Source of the DNA: Cliona cf. orientalis
Taxonomy: Eukaryota; Porifera; Demospongiae; Clionaida; Clionaidae
Direction of reading: 5' to 3'
Length of the DNA stretch: 64,000 nt
Assembly: GCA_963930775.1 (NCBI GenBank)
Contig: OZ005696.1
Coordinates: 8,610,980 to 8,674,979, forward strand
The notes beneath the pieces were generated by a model. It was not told the origin of the DNA. It saw only the letters and a program-made list of their open reading frames with translations, and made no database searches. Each line of letters starts with the position of its first letter. The stretch's first letter is position 1. The translations under genes were made by a program, and so were the position numbers. This document shows positions 1 to 10,335 of this stretch, piece after piece.

Positions 1-53
1 ATGAACTGATCAACCTTTTAGCCGAATGCTGGCTACAGTTCAATAATAATTAA
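1..53 (+). CDS. ARM-A, last exon only (armadillo-type protein, cut by left edge)
   Basis: The frame starting AT|GAA reads ELINLLAECWLQFNNN and stops at TAA 51-53. It matches the C-termini of the three other ARM copies that end at 25342, 38333 and 50085. Only about 17 codons of the 58-codon last exon lie in the window, so integrity of this copy cannot be judged. The gene converges on HSP70L-1, whose stop lies 245 bp away on the other strand. Confidence 0.85.
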   Translation, partial: ELINLLAECWLQFNNN

Positions 54-216
54 GTTGTACAGTATCTCTGGTGTATTACAGCTTAATTCATCAACTCAAT
101 CAAACTCCAAAATTTTATTAACAGTATATATCAATGTCATTAAATGCCACCATTGATCACTTTTCAGCATTACCACCACTTGAATTTTTGTCCAATTTTG
201 ATTTAAAATTTTCACT

Positions 217-222
217 AATAAA
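217..222 (+). terminator. Poly(A) signal AATAAA of ARM-A
   Basis: AATAAA on the plus strand lies about 165 bp after the ARM-A stop. The same signal recurs at the same relative place behind the other ARM copies (25501, 38493, 50249). It sits inside the region expected to be the 3' UTR of the opposite-strand HSP70L gene, so the two transcripts probably overlap. Confidence 0.6.
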
Positions 223-462
223 AGCATCATGTCATACATCTATACGTCGTGTGATCTATACCAAAGAGCTGTCTATGTGAACTATGACCAACAATGGTCA
301 GTGGTGGTGGTGTGGGCAGGAGTGAGTATGTCCCTGGTGATTATGACTCTTGGGCTTTGGTGGTTCATACCAGGAAGGCATCAGTTCTGGTCTCTCAGTT
401 CTCTTGGCTTCAACTGTGTCCTGTAAAAAAAAAAAGGAATTTCATAGTTTAGGTTATATTAG

Positions 463-806
463 CATAGGCGTAGGAAGATACTGAAGGTTGGAGGGGCTGA
501 ATATCCAATTGCGCGCGAAGCGCGCGCGAAAATTTTACGGCCACGCCCACTTCATGTTAAACCACGCCCATTTTTGCACGATCGAGGCTGCTATCACGAG
601 TTTCTCGGTGAAAAAAATTAACTGTAAGTCGAGTAGAATAGATTTGGTAGCTATTGAGGCATATTTACTCATAATCAGGCCTGGTAAATGTTTAAAAATC
701 TTTATTGTAACAATACTGGGCTGGAGAACAATGGGGGCTCTGCCCCTCTTCCTAAAATATTGGGGGGGCTACAGCCCCCTCAGCCCCCCCGGTTCCTACG
801 CCTATG
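463..806. mobile_element. Non-autonomous TIR element (344 bp) in the HSP70L-1 intron
   Basis: The ends are CATAGGCGTAGGAA and its reverse complement TTCCTACGCCTATG. The element is flanked by the direct repeat ATTAG (458-462 and 807-811). The sister introns at 25.7, 38.7 and 50.5 kb lack it and read straight through. The interior holds the imperfect palindrome GCGCGCGAAGCGCGCGC and no credible coding sequence. It is a class II non-autonomous element of undetermined superfamily. Confidence 0.8.
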
Positions 807-1104
807 ATTAGCTAACTATATGGCTTTCATAAAAAGTAGGTAGATTATACCAAAAGTGCAACAGCAGATCGACAACTGTATTTGCATAACTCAACAGAAG
901 ATCTAAGGCACCTAAAACACTTAGGAGGCTGTTGCAGTCTTTACCTTAGACACGGTGAAGCCTTTCTCCATGTTCAGTTGTGCATAGCCCACTTTCACTG
1001 CAATTCGATGGTTAGTTTCGACGTTGATTGTTACGTCCAGCATCAGCCTTCCCTTGGGCAGAGGAGGGAGACCACTTAGAACAACTTCACCAAGAAATGC
1101 AGCA

Positions 1105-1357
1105 TCTTCACGCACACCTCGTTCTCCCGTCTCATACACTTCAAAAACAACCGTCGTTTGGTCGTCTACGCTAGTGGTGAACTGCCTAGTCACTCTCGCA
1201 GGGCAGGGCAGGTTTTGCTGTAGTACAATCTTCACGCACACCTCCTTGTTCTCCCGTCTCATACACTTCAAAAACAACCGTCGTTTGGTCGTCTACGCTA
1301 GTGGTGAACTGCCTAGTCACTCTCGCAGGGCAGGGCAGGTTTTGCTGTAGTACAGTC
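1105..1357 (-). repeat. Partial tandem duplication inside HSP70L-1
   Basis: A block beginning CTTCACGCACACCTC (plus strand) at 1105 begins again at 1230, so the repeat period is about 125 nt. It covers the segment encoding VLQQN...VYETGEQGGVRED. The period is not a multiple of three, so it shifts the frame. The same duplicated arrangement is present in HSP70L-4 (38821-39000). Confidence 0.85.
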
Positions 1358-2614
1358 TTGACACTACCGTCTATGGCCTTGACACCAAGCGCAAAATTTG
1401 TGGCCGATAAAATGATGAAATCTTCGAATCGTTTGTTCCTATCTCCACCCAAGAGTGCGGCGTAGACAGCTGCACCTCGAACAGCGGCTGTGGATGGATC
1501 GGCAATAATCATAGGGGTCACCCCAACAAAGAGATTACAAAAAGCTCTTTGAATTTCGGGAAGAATCGGTGACCCCCCACTGAGCAAGATTTGGTCGATT
1601 TTTGCTTGCGCTTGTATCTGAACATTTCTGACACATTTTTCTACGCCCTGAAAATTGCCTGAACTAAACTCCTTCTGAGTGTTGGGTGTGAGGAGATAGG
1701 CATATGAAGAACGGACTTCGTAGATCGTATCGTCCATCGTGATACAGCAAATATCAACGAAACCAGCACCAACGTTGATGATAATGACATTCACTGCATC
1801 TTTGCTCTCAGACTCAAATCCGTGAGCAACTACAGCCGCCCACGCCTCGTTAATAAATCGTTTCACTTTAATCCCGGCGGCATCGCAAAGCTGTGTGATA
1901 CGCACTCGATCCATGAAGCCAAAACAAGCAGGTACAGTTGCAACAGCCTCCTTGACAGGAACTCCTAGGTGCACATCAACATTCTCGACCACCTTTCGAA
2001 GCACCATTGACAGTAACTCTTCTGGTTTGTAGAGCTTGCTGCTGTTGGATGATTTTAAATAGTGGCAGGAATGCTGACTGCAGCAAGCCCATCTTGATCA
2101 GCTGCTATTTCAAAGGGCCAGTTCCCTCTCTCGCTAATAATTACAGGGTCGTCTGGCTTCCTCCCCAGCAGCTTCTTCAGCCCATACACGGGGTGAGAGA
2201 GGTTTCTTTGCGCAAGATCATAGGCATGTCGACCAACGACGGTGGCTGAGCGAGCTAAGTTGTCCGCGGGCTCTGATTGGAGGTTGAAGCCCAGAAAGGC
2301 GGGAGTAGAGTCGTTGCCCAGTTCATCCTTGATCAGCTCAACTCGATTGTCGCGGAAAATGGCAGCACGCAGATTGTGTGTGCCCAAATCCAAACCGATC
2401 ACTCCAGGCGAAGCCATGGTTAGGAAAAGATCGTCAGTGCAGCATGTCGACCCGGTACCATAATTATCCGCGGACTTATCGCAAACTTTTTAAAATCGCA
2501 ATGGCATTTCAGATCGAAAACATTGTTATTGTGATTGGAGTGTTCACGCAAACAAAAAATGTAATATTTTATATAAACAAATAATTTTATTGCATATAAA
2601 AATAATACAACAAC

Positions 2615-5600
2615 TCATTTCAGCGCTTGGACTTGCTCTGCTAGATGTCCAAATCCAACAGTTGGGGACTGGAGGGCCTCAGCTAATGCTGCTAAAGTGG
2701 GTTTAGGTTGGACCATCTTCAGCCAAGTTGTGAGCATGGCTCGAAATCGATCGTCGATATCGTCATTATTACCCTTGACAGTGTCCAGTGTTCCTGGATC
2801 GATCTCCAGCTCCAATCCAATGTTATACCACTTTGCTCTGGCTTCCCAAGTGGCTCTCTGAATCATACGAAGGTCTTTGATGGTAAGTACACCTGTATGT
2901 GTGTAAAGGTAGATAATAGTTAAATATAAATTATGAAATCTTGGAGACAATTAATTTTTTAAACTATATACCTGTATCACATGAGAAAGATACATCTTTG
3001 CCGAACCAGATTTTGTGTTCTTCAGTCATCTCACTGAATATGGAGGCTCGGTGGGTGGTACAGGTCAAAAGGCCACTGCTAGAAATGGTAGCTGCATGCA
3101 GTGTGGTATCTCGGTGCTTGGAACTAGAGCAGAGAAAAGCTGTCTTGGGGATCGAATTGTTGTAGTTCAGTCGTCGCGATGCTTTGCGAATTCCAGTGAG
3201 GACAGTCTCGTGGATCAATGGGCAGACCTTTTCACACACTTCAAGTGCTTTAGCTTGGCTAATATCAGATGGAAATGTGATCTCGATTTGAAGGAAGGTA
3301 GTGAAAGAATCGGATATCGTGATGAAACCAGGATGGTCTCCGGGAACATGAAAGTGAGCTCTATTTCGTGACAGCTGGACAGGGTTGCAATCCTCCATAA
3401 GAAGCTCCCATTTGGAATCCGTGATAAGGGTAGAAAGAAGACAGCAGTAGACTCCAAGCTTGGGACCATCTGGACCAAAGTAGAAGAGAAGAGAAGCGGC
3501 AACCTGAGGGGCTGGGAGTGACAAGGGATGAGGTATGGCTTCCTCCTCAAGGAGACACGCCATCAGGTATTTACCTTCACCTACCTCAGCAATAATCAGA
3601 AGATGCTTGAAAAGCAAGATTAGGTGATCTTCCTCAAAAACCTTTGGAATGTAGCCTGATTTAAACTGTGAGAGAATATTTCGTGTGATTATACCACATA
3701 ACTTGAACTCTCGAGAACCACGTACACTTCTAGCTGCTCGAACCTGGGTAGGCAGCTTGGCACGCAGTGTTAAGCTATGTTCTACAAGCTCGGTGATCTT
3801 GTCAAGGATGACCTGAGAATTTATGAACACTACCTCTGGTAGGACCTCACTATAATGCATGACAAGCTTGTGGGCTGTGAGATATTTCAGAGCATCTTCA
3901 AAAGATTCTCTCGTAAAGTGGAATTTGGTTGCTTCCTTGAAGCACTCTTCCTTGCTCAGTATTGCCTTCTTTTGGTACTTTGCGAACCGTTGGAAAGCCA
4001 TCTCCAAAGCAAAGTATTGATGTGGGATTCTGACACGTTGGAGCTTCTGTAGCTCACTCAACATGAGGTACCTCAAATCAGCGAGAACTGCCTGATCATC
4101 ATCCCCTGGGCATTTGGCATTGATGGCAAATATTAGCCTCTGAGACTCTTCATCACTAAAGAGGACATGATCCCTCATGTTTGGAGGGATGATGCTGAGC
4201 AGCTTTCGCTCCTTTTCTGCTCTGTTCTCGTCCTTGCATTCATCTTCGAGATCCTTGTGCGTCCCTATGAAGGCAATCTTAGGGCATTTACCACTATCAC
4301 AAGTCGACTGAAGGACTCGCATGCAGTGGCGAAAGGTCTGCAGATGTGTGAAAGGAGATTTGAAAGGCTTTCCAATGGGTTTCCCATTAGTATAATACTC
4401 AACTAATGGGTGACTGTCAAGAGGCTCGTTGAGCTTCACCACGAGCATGCCAAACATGGTGTTGGAGACAAAAACTGGAAGTATTTCGTGATACGTTGGC
4501 TGCCCACCAGAATCGCCCATGTCTATCACGTCCTGGTCATCCAGTTGACCAGCTACCTTTGATCCAGCATGCATTCGAACAACGAGCTCTCTCTCTAACC
4601 CACTATGCTCTAACTTCTTAGTAATATCAACGACAGCAGATTCCACGTCTTGTACTGGAGGTATGACATTGAAATCTCCAGCTGAGATATGAGCTACAGC
4701 TGCTTCATCTCCCTCTAGTTGTCTGGTGTGTGGTTGTGGTGATCGCTTGCCTCTATGCGACAGTTGTGAATGCTTGGCTGACTCACAGAGCATGTCAGAG
4801 TACTGTTGGTCAGTGATCCTGGTAAAGCGAGTCTCACCAGCTGTCTCCTTGCTGACGCCAAGCTTGCATTGAGCTACTGCCCTCACTGGATTCTTAACAC
4901 ACTGTGTGCTTTGTCGTACGGGTGGAGGTTTCTCCTTGAGGAAAGCGTGAAGAACGTGGGTCTTCCCAGACCCTCCAGCCCCCATCAGGAACGAACTACC
5001 ACTCCGGAAGTTGGACCCTCCCTCCTTCATGGCTTCATCAAAGTTGAGCTGTGCCCTTTCACTCACTGTATATTATATCCATGCATCAATTGGAAATATT
5101 ATGTATAATAAGACTAGTCTGATACATTTCATGTCATATACCATACATGTATACATGTAGCTAGCTAGGCCGTGTATACTATAGATCATCATTTTCATGT
5201 GTACTATACTGACATTACTGCATGTGCATGCCATTCCTCATTCTAAAACGCTTAGCTATATATGGGCGGAGCAAATGTATGCATCCATAGTGTTGAAAAT
5301 ATTTGTCGACCCTTTACCATACTGTACACACACTGTTCTTATTATTGTGCAGTGTTTACAGAGAAAACCCACACCCTATATCATGCATATACCAGTATAT
5401 CACTTGCCTACAACGTATGGTGAGTAATCTATATTATGTAGGTGGAATGAGCGTGTACATCTGAAAGAAACAGCGCTCCAAGTAATTGTCAACCCTTTAC
5501 CGAACTGTACACATTATTTCTGGAATGTTCCTTTAGTAGTTTACAGAGAAACCCATGCTACACATGGCCACAAAATATAGAACAGTACTGAGAGTTAATG

Positions 5601-8600
5601 CACTTGCATCTATGGTGGTATACATACAGTACATGTACTTCACAAAACTACACTGCACGTAAGTTGAATTGGCGAGTTTTTAATTTTTGGCAAATACTCC
5701 AAATTGCCAAATTAAAAACCTCACCAAAACGGTATTAGGATTGAGTGAGTGAAGGTATGACTAAACATGGTAATGATGGAAAAATATGTATCCGGTGCAT
5801 GTCATAATACTACAAAATAGAATGCTGTACGTATAACAGTATTGTATTCTACTGGATCCACATTATGGAATGTACATGTACTACTGTAAAATCCCACAAC
5901 TACACCCCCACCCCCCCCCCCCTTCCCTGCTAGCACTGGACAAAACTGGGGAGGGGGTTCCTTGTAACGTCCATTATCGATTTTTGAATACCATGTGGAC
6001 GTGTGATCTCTGTACTTTCTCTGGCTGTTTGATATGCACATCCGAGAAATACCATATAGCCGGAAATATTGGCGGGAATTAAATTTGGCGGTTGAGCCCA
6101 AAATCGCTATTGAAAGAATATTGGTGGATTTAACTTTGGCGGTTCGGTAAGGGATCGCCATACGTACCTATGCGAGGGTTTACTCACATGAGATCAACTT
6201 TTGTGGCATCAACTCCCACGTGATCAATTCTTATAAGAGCAACTTTTCATGAAATCAACTATCAGGAAATCAATATCCATAAAACCAACTACTTTTAAAT
6301 CAACTCATAAAAATAAGGGAAATAACTAGGCACATAGCTTAAAGCACATCCGTAGAGTTCTGCTCTTGGCTAAGTGCCTCCAATTGGTCATCGTAGATGG
6401 AGGTGCTCTCATTTCTGGCCCTTTTCCTCATTCCTGCAATAGCTAGTTGAGTGGTGGTCTGAGCTGGGTTTGGTGGGTGGTTGTTCTCCTTTCGTATTTG
6501 CGGTTTTGGCATCTCCAAAATTGGAAGCCATTTGCACCATCCCTTATCTTCGTGTAGATATGCCCCTCAAATGAAGGGTATTTCCTCCTCGGTTGGTATT
6601 GACAAACTGAGCCATTGCAGAAAATGATACTGAATGTGCATTGTGCTCAGGATGTCACTGGCTTAAATAGAAAAAGCTCACTACTCAATACCCATTGATA
6701 CAGATTGGCAAGCACTAATTACTCAAAAAAGGTCAAAATAGAAAAAGCTCACTACTCAATACTCTTGTCAATACCTGTCGATATAATAATATTATGTTGA
6801 CCTTTGGCCAGCACTAATTACTCAAAGATAGGATCACTGACGTATCGGTGTGTGCATTGACATATCAATACCTAGTTGATTTGAGGAGTTGAGTTGAATT
6901 CTTACAGAGTTGATCCTATGAAAGTTGATGTCATGATAGTTGACATCATACAAAATTGCTCTTGTAAGAATTGATCACGGGGGAGTTGATCACATAAGAG
7001 TTGATCTCGTATGCGATTAGGAAATTTTGGCGGATTTTAATTTGGCGGTTGCAAGAGTAAATAATCAGGAGGGGAAGAGAGTGTCGAACACGCTACATAC
7101 CCCATGTAATATTATGTTTTCAGCAAGTAACGTGACTTGCAGCCGTGCGCACGTGACTAGCCCAAAGGGCTAAACACTTGATTTTCTTAGAACTGAGAAG
7201 AATAGAGGCGTTTTTCATGAGTTTTATGCTAGATTCTTCGTAAACGCTCGTTTTACATGTAGATTGTGATCTGCTTGTGCTTTCGGTCAAAATTGCGCTC
7301 ACGTTAGCTTGCACTCGAGGCCACGCCCACAACGTACCATTTGAATCGAGTGCTCTGATTGGTCAATTTTTGAATTCCTGGCGCGTGACTTTCCGAAAAC
7401 ATCTTATACGGAATATATAGCGCGTTCGATACTCTCTTCCCCTCCTTATTATTTACTCTTGGCAGTTGTAATATAGACCGCCAAACCGCCAATTTTAATT
7501 CCCCGCCAAATTTTCTGGCTATACGGTATGGCAAATGCAAAATATGACACAAATGGCTAGTTTGATAGATGTAGATACTGTTTTTATTTGGTTTATGGAC
7601 TCATATATCTAGTCAGAGGGGGAAAGGGTTATACGTGAGACAATCCTACTTACGTAGGAACTTGAGCTAAAAGTGCAGGGCGGGCTTATGCGCAAGGGTG
7701 GGGGCAGAATTGCAAGATTCTACGGTAATTACAGTATCCCATCATATGCATGCAATCACTGCACATACTGTACTGCTTGTATGTGAAAGCTTATTCTTAG
7801 GATTGAGGATTATGTGAGGCGATAGAAAAAAATTAAGAAACAATGTCCAATCTGACCCTGACTACGATAATATGGAACGTACAGAGATACACTCCCACTC
7901 CCAGGCAGACTGTGTCAGCTCCAGCTTTCAAATAACACACACAATAATCAATAATGTAACTGGGAAGGTCCCTGTATTATGCTTGGCCATTACCAACCTT
8001 ACAATGATTGTCACAGACAATGGGTGCATTGGTATTATCCTAGTACCTTGAACATAAGTGCTCTCCACTGTCCTAGCCTGATGGTAAAGGCGAACCTCAC
8101 GGAGTGCCACGGCAACCTGCCTCCAACTTGGGCAGGGGTGGCCAGTGGCATAGAGGTCAAGGTACGCTTCTCTCCTCTGGGAGGGGATGTGGAGGTTCCT
8201 CTTCATTTCAGCAACCTTAGACTCTGGTAGATCTAACCGTTCATCTAGCTTGAATTCGAAACCAAAACCAAAACCACTAACTTCCACATAAATATTACTC
8301 ATTGTTGCAAATAGCTCCACCAGTTTCTCTGTTGTGATAGTGAGATCTGTGTTGATAACAAACCACAATGTTAATAAATATTATGGCTATTGCTTTAATT
8401 AGTCTTTGAATAATTAATTACAAGCTATCCATAAAATTAATAGTAATACTTGCAACAAAATTTACAGCATGCAATACATGGTAAACTGTAAATCTAAACG
8501 TGTGCACTTGTGCAGCCCAGCCATCATACACATACTTAGCTGTGAGCATGTGTAGTAATGTCCAGCATCACATTATACACATACAGAGTTGTAGTAGGTG

Positions 8601-10210
8601 TGGTCGATGGGCATGGTAAATAAAAATCCACACCTTGTTACTATTCTGGCCATTACCAGCCTGTGCTTACAAAATTTAATAAGGATAGTAACTTTTCACT
8701 GTTCCTAACATTTTGATAACACTCATGCACCACTCGCTAAGATGCATAAAACTTGAAATGTACAACGATGACGATAGTAAAAGAGCAAAACCAATAATTA
8801 TTTCATCCTTGCTGGAAAAATAGCTTCATCTCACATGGGCAAGCCTATTTTGTGCACTAGGCAATAACCATCAAAGCACATACACAAACACACAGTAGGT
8901 ATGGGGTACATAGTTTACTTACTGATAGCCTGGCACTTACCTCTGAGTGGTAGGAATGGTTTTAATTTCTCCACAGCAGCAAACTCCCCCTCTCTGTATA
9001 GCCGAGTGGCAAAATGTGTCCAGGAAGGCTGAGGATGGTAGTGGACATAGTAGGAGGCACACTCGTTGGCTATTTCTCTCTTAGTGGAGCACCTCTGCTG
9101 GATCTCAGTGAGTTGGCTGCGAGGGAGTACTATCTCAGTAATATATATGGAACAAAGTGAGTCCCATTTGTTCACCAACTCGATGACTTCAGCCACACTG
9201 TCGGTCGTCAAGGTGGGGTCTGAAATGGAGAGCATAGCTATTAATATCCACACAGACTTTAAGAGCATCCACCTACAGACAAATCTCACAAACATGTACA
9301 GGCTACATACATGTATGCAAAATTTAGCAGCTATCATTGTAGTGGCCACAACACAAATGGTTGAAATTGGCTGCCTCACCTCAAGACTCTAGGTAGCTAT
9401 CTACTTGAACTCTTATATGGTATATGTGGAACCTTTGTCGTTGGATAAAAAACTTTGTGAACTCATGCTACCTTTGTATTGCATAAAAAATTATTTTTGC
9501 CAATGCAGTAAAATACCGGTAGTATGATAAAATTTTCGCCCATGAGAGCAAGTGATGAAATGGGTGAAAATCTTCACCTGTCCACATATACAGCATGTAT
9601 ATGGTGCTGCACCCTACACTACTGTGATGGTACACATGCCGTGGTATGGTGTGAGTGTATGTATTTTTGCTTGATGTGTGTATGTGTATCTACCTTGGAC
9701 TGGTTCTCCATAGCTCCTAATACGACTGGCAACAGGAGTCTCCTCTGCCTCATCAAGAGCAAAGATCACTGCCCTCCATGAGGGCTGGAAGTGACCTTGT
9801 CCCTGGAGAAACCGCTCCACAGCTTCCTCGAGGCTGCTGCTGCTGCCGACGTACGTACCAAGCCAACCGGCCACCTCTACCCAGTTCTTCACTCCCTCCA
9901 ATGCCTTCAAAATGGTTTCCACCGTTAGGGGCGGGACTGGTGAGAGAGCATAAAGGCATATTTTAGGGTACATCAAATTAAAGAAGATTGCCATTCATGA
10001 CGTTTATCATGGCTATATACCATTATTAAATTTTATACACAAAAGGACACACCCACTACGGGTTGAGATTAGGCTACATCTATATCGGGCCTAATCATTT
10101 AACTCGGACAGTAGAATTATGGCTATGGTAGTGTGGCACATGCATTAAGTATCATTGATTAGATTTTTACCTCTGTTCAGTGCTCCTGCTTCATTGTTTA
10201 TCTCCGCCAT
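2615..10210 (-). CDS. RocDD-1: three death-fold-like domains, Roc-like GTPase, COR-like region, death domain
   Basis: Six exons: 10210-10171, 9936-9694, 9219-8941, 8346-8047, 5065-2972 and 2892-2615. They total 3,234 nt (1,077 aa), and every junction is phase 1. Exon 1 starts MAEINNEAGALNR. Exons 2-4 (about aa 14-94, 95-187, 188-287) each encode a helical domain with a PSW core, resembling death-fold domains and probably repeats of each other. Exon 5 carries a P-loop (GAGGSGKT, about aa 316), a switch-II-like DSGGQ (about 472) and THKD (about 557), then a COR-like winged-helix stretch. Exon 6 (from about 986) is a death domain (WYNIGLELEIDPGTLD...WLKMVQPKPT). Such proteins usually work as nucleotide-switched cytosolic scaffolds that recruit other death-fold proteins. 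The role is inferred from domains, and an innate-immune or cell-death function is only likely. Intron 4 (5066-8046) is packed with nested transposons. Confidence 0.85.
6177..7009. mobile_element. Nested inverted-repeat element with TATGCGA target duplication
   Basis: Arms of imperfect inverted repeat (GAGATCAACTTTTGTGGCAT on the left against the right arm ending AGAGTTGATCTCG) share the recurring motif TTGATC. TATGCGAG at 6169-6176 and TATGCGAT at 7010-7017 flank it. The uninterrupted element at 17580-17797 shows the empty site, which supports insertion. An 8-bp duplication is typical of hAT elements, but the superfamily is inferred only. Confidence 0.65.
7054..7462. mobile_element. Second nested inverted-repeat element
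   Basis: The left arm reads GAGTAAATAATCAGGAGGGG (from about 7056) and the right arm is its near reverse complement, ending TTATTATTTACTC (about 7457). Near-matching GTTGCAA and GTTGTAA flank it. The element at 17580-17797 shows the unoccupied sequence here. Exact ends are uncertain by a few bases. No coding sequence was recognised. Confidence 0.6.
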
Positions 10211-10274
10211 CTTTAGCTTGTTAGGTAGCAGTTGGGCGTGGCAGGATTGGCATAATAATTATGTGCGCATGCGC
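10200..10274. promoter_or_regulatory. RocDD-1 start region: YY1-like motif at the ATG and NRF1-like palindrome upstream
   Basis: On the minus strand the start codon lies in AAGATGGCGGAG, matching the YY1 consensus (AAGATGGCGG). TGCGCATGCGC at 10264-10274 matches the NRF1 palindrome. The same pair occurs at RocDD-4 and RocDD-5. In RocDD-4 the palindrome also holds the ATG of the divergent ARM gene; here the ARM gene is replaced by the 3' end of HSP70-TKL-1. Confidence 0.5.
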
Positions 10275-10335
10275 TGCAGTGCAAGTTCCGGGGTTGGGAA
10301 CATAAAACTCATCATGATTGCATATGAAATTTAAA

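Larger units (their letters stand above)
298..2417 (-). pseudogene. HSP70L-1, shortened HSP70-like gene, frameshifted
   Basis: There are two exons: 2417-945 and 420-298. The ATG at 2417 opens a reading frame with the HSP70 phosphate-1 motif (GLDLGTHN), and the splice K|DTVEAK leads to a 40-residue Pro/His-rich tail ending CPHHHH. Two lesions break it. A 5-nt insertion near 2058 (compare HSP70L-4 and -5, which read PATKSSNSSK there) shifts the frame. A partial tandem duplication at 1105-1357 shifts the frame again inside the substrate-binding region and ends the ORF after GGVRED with CTTAKPALPCESD. The intron (421-944) carries a TIR element. The gene lies 198 bp downstream of the RocDD-1 stop, in the same orientation. 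An intact relative is HSP70L-5. Confidence 0.85.
6052..7526. mobile_element. TIR element CCGTATAGCCGG family, interrupted by two further elements
   Basis: The outer ends are CCATATAGCCGGAAA and TTTCTGGCTATACGG, flanked by TA. The clean 218-bp version of this element sits at 17580-17797. Here it is expanded to 1,475 bp because other elements lie inside it at 6177-7009 and near 7054-7462. TA duplication suggests the Tc1/mariner group. No transposase is visible. Confidence 0.75.

Noticed and set aside
488-811. 107-codon ORF in the HSP70L-1 intron
   Set aside because: It lies inside the 344-bp TIR element, is absent from the sister introns and has no recognisable domain.
5064-5066. GTG start codon for a free-standing 700-aa GTPase (MSERAQ...)
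   Set aside because: The GTG spans a splice junction: TACAG|TGAGTG is an acceptor, the phase fits exon 4, and animals do not normally start at GTG.
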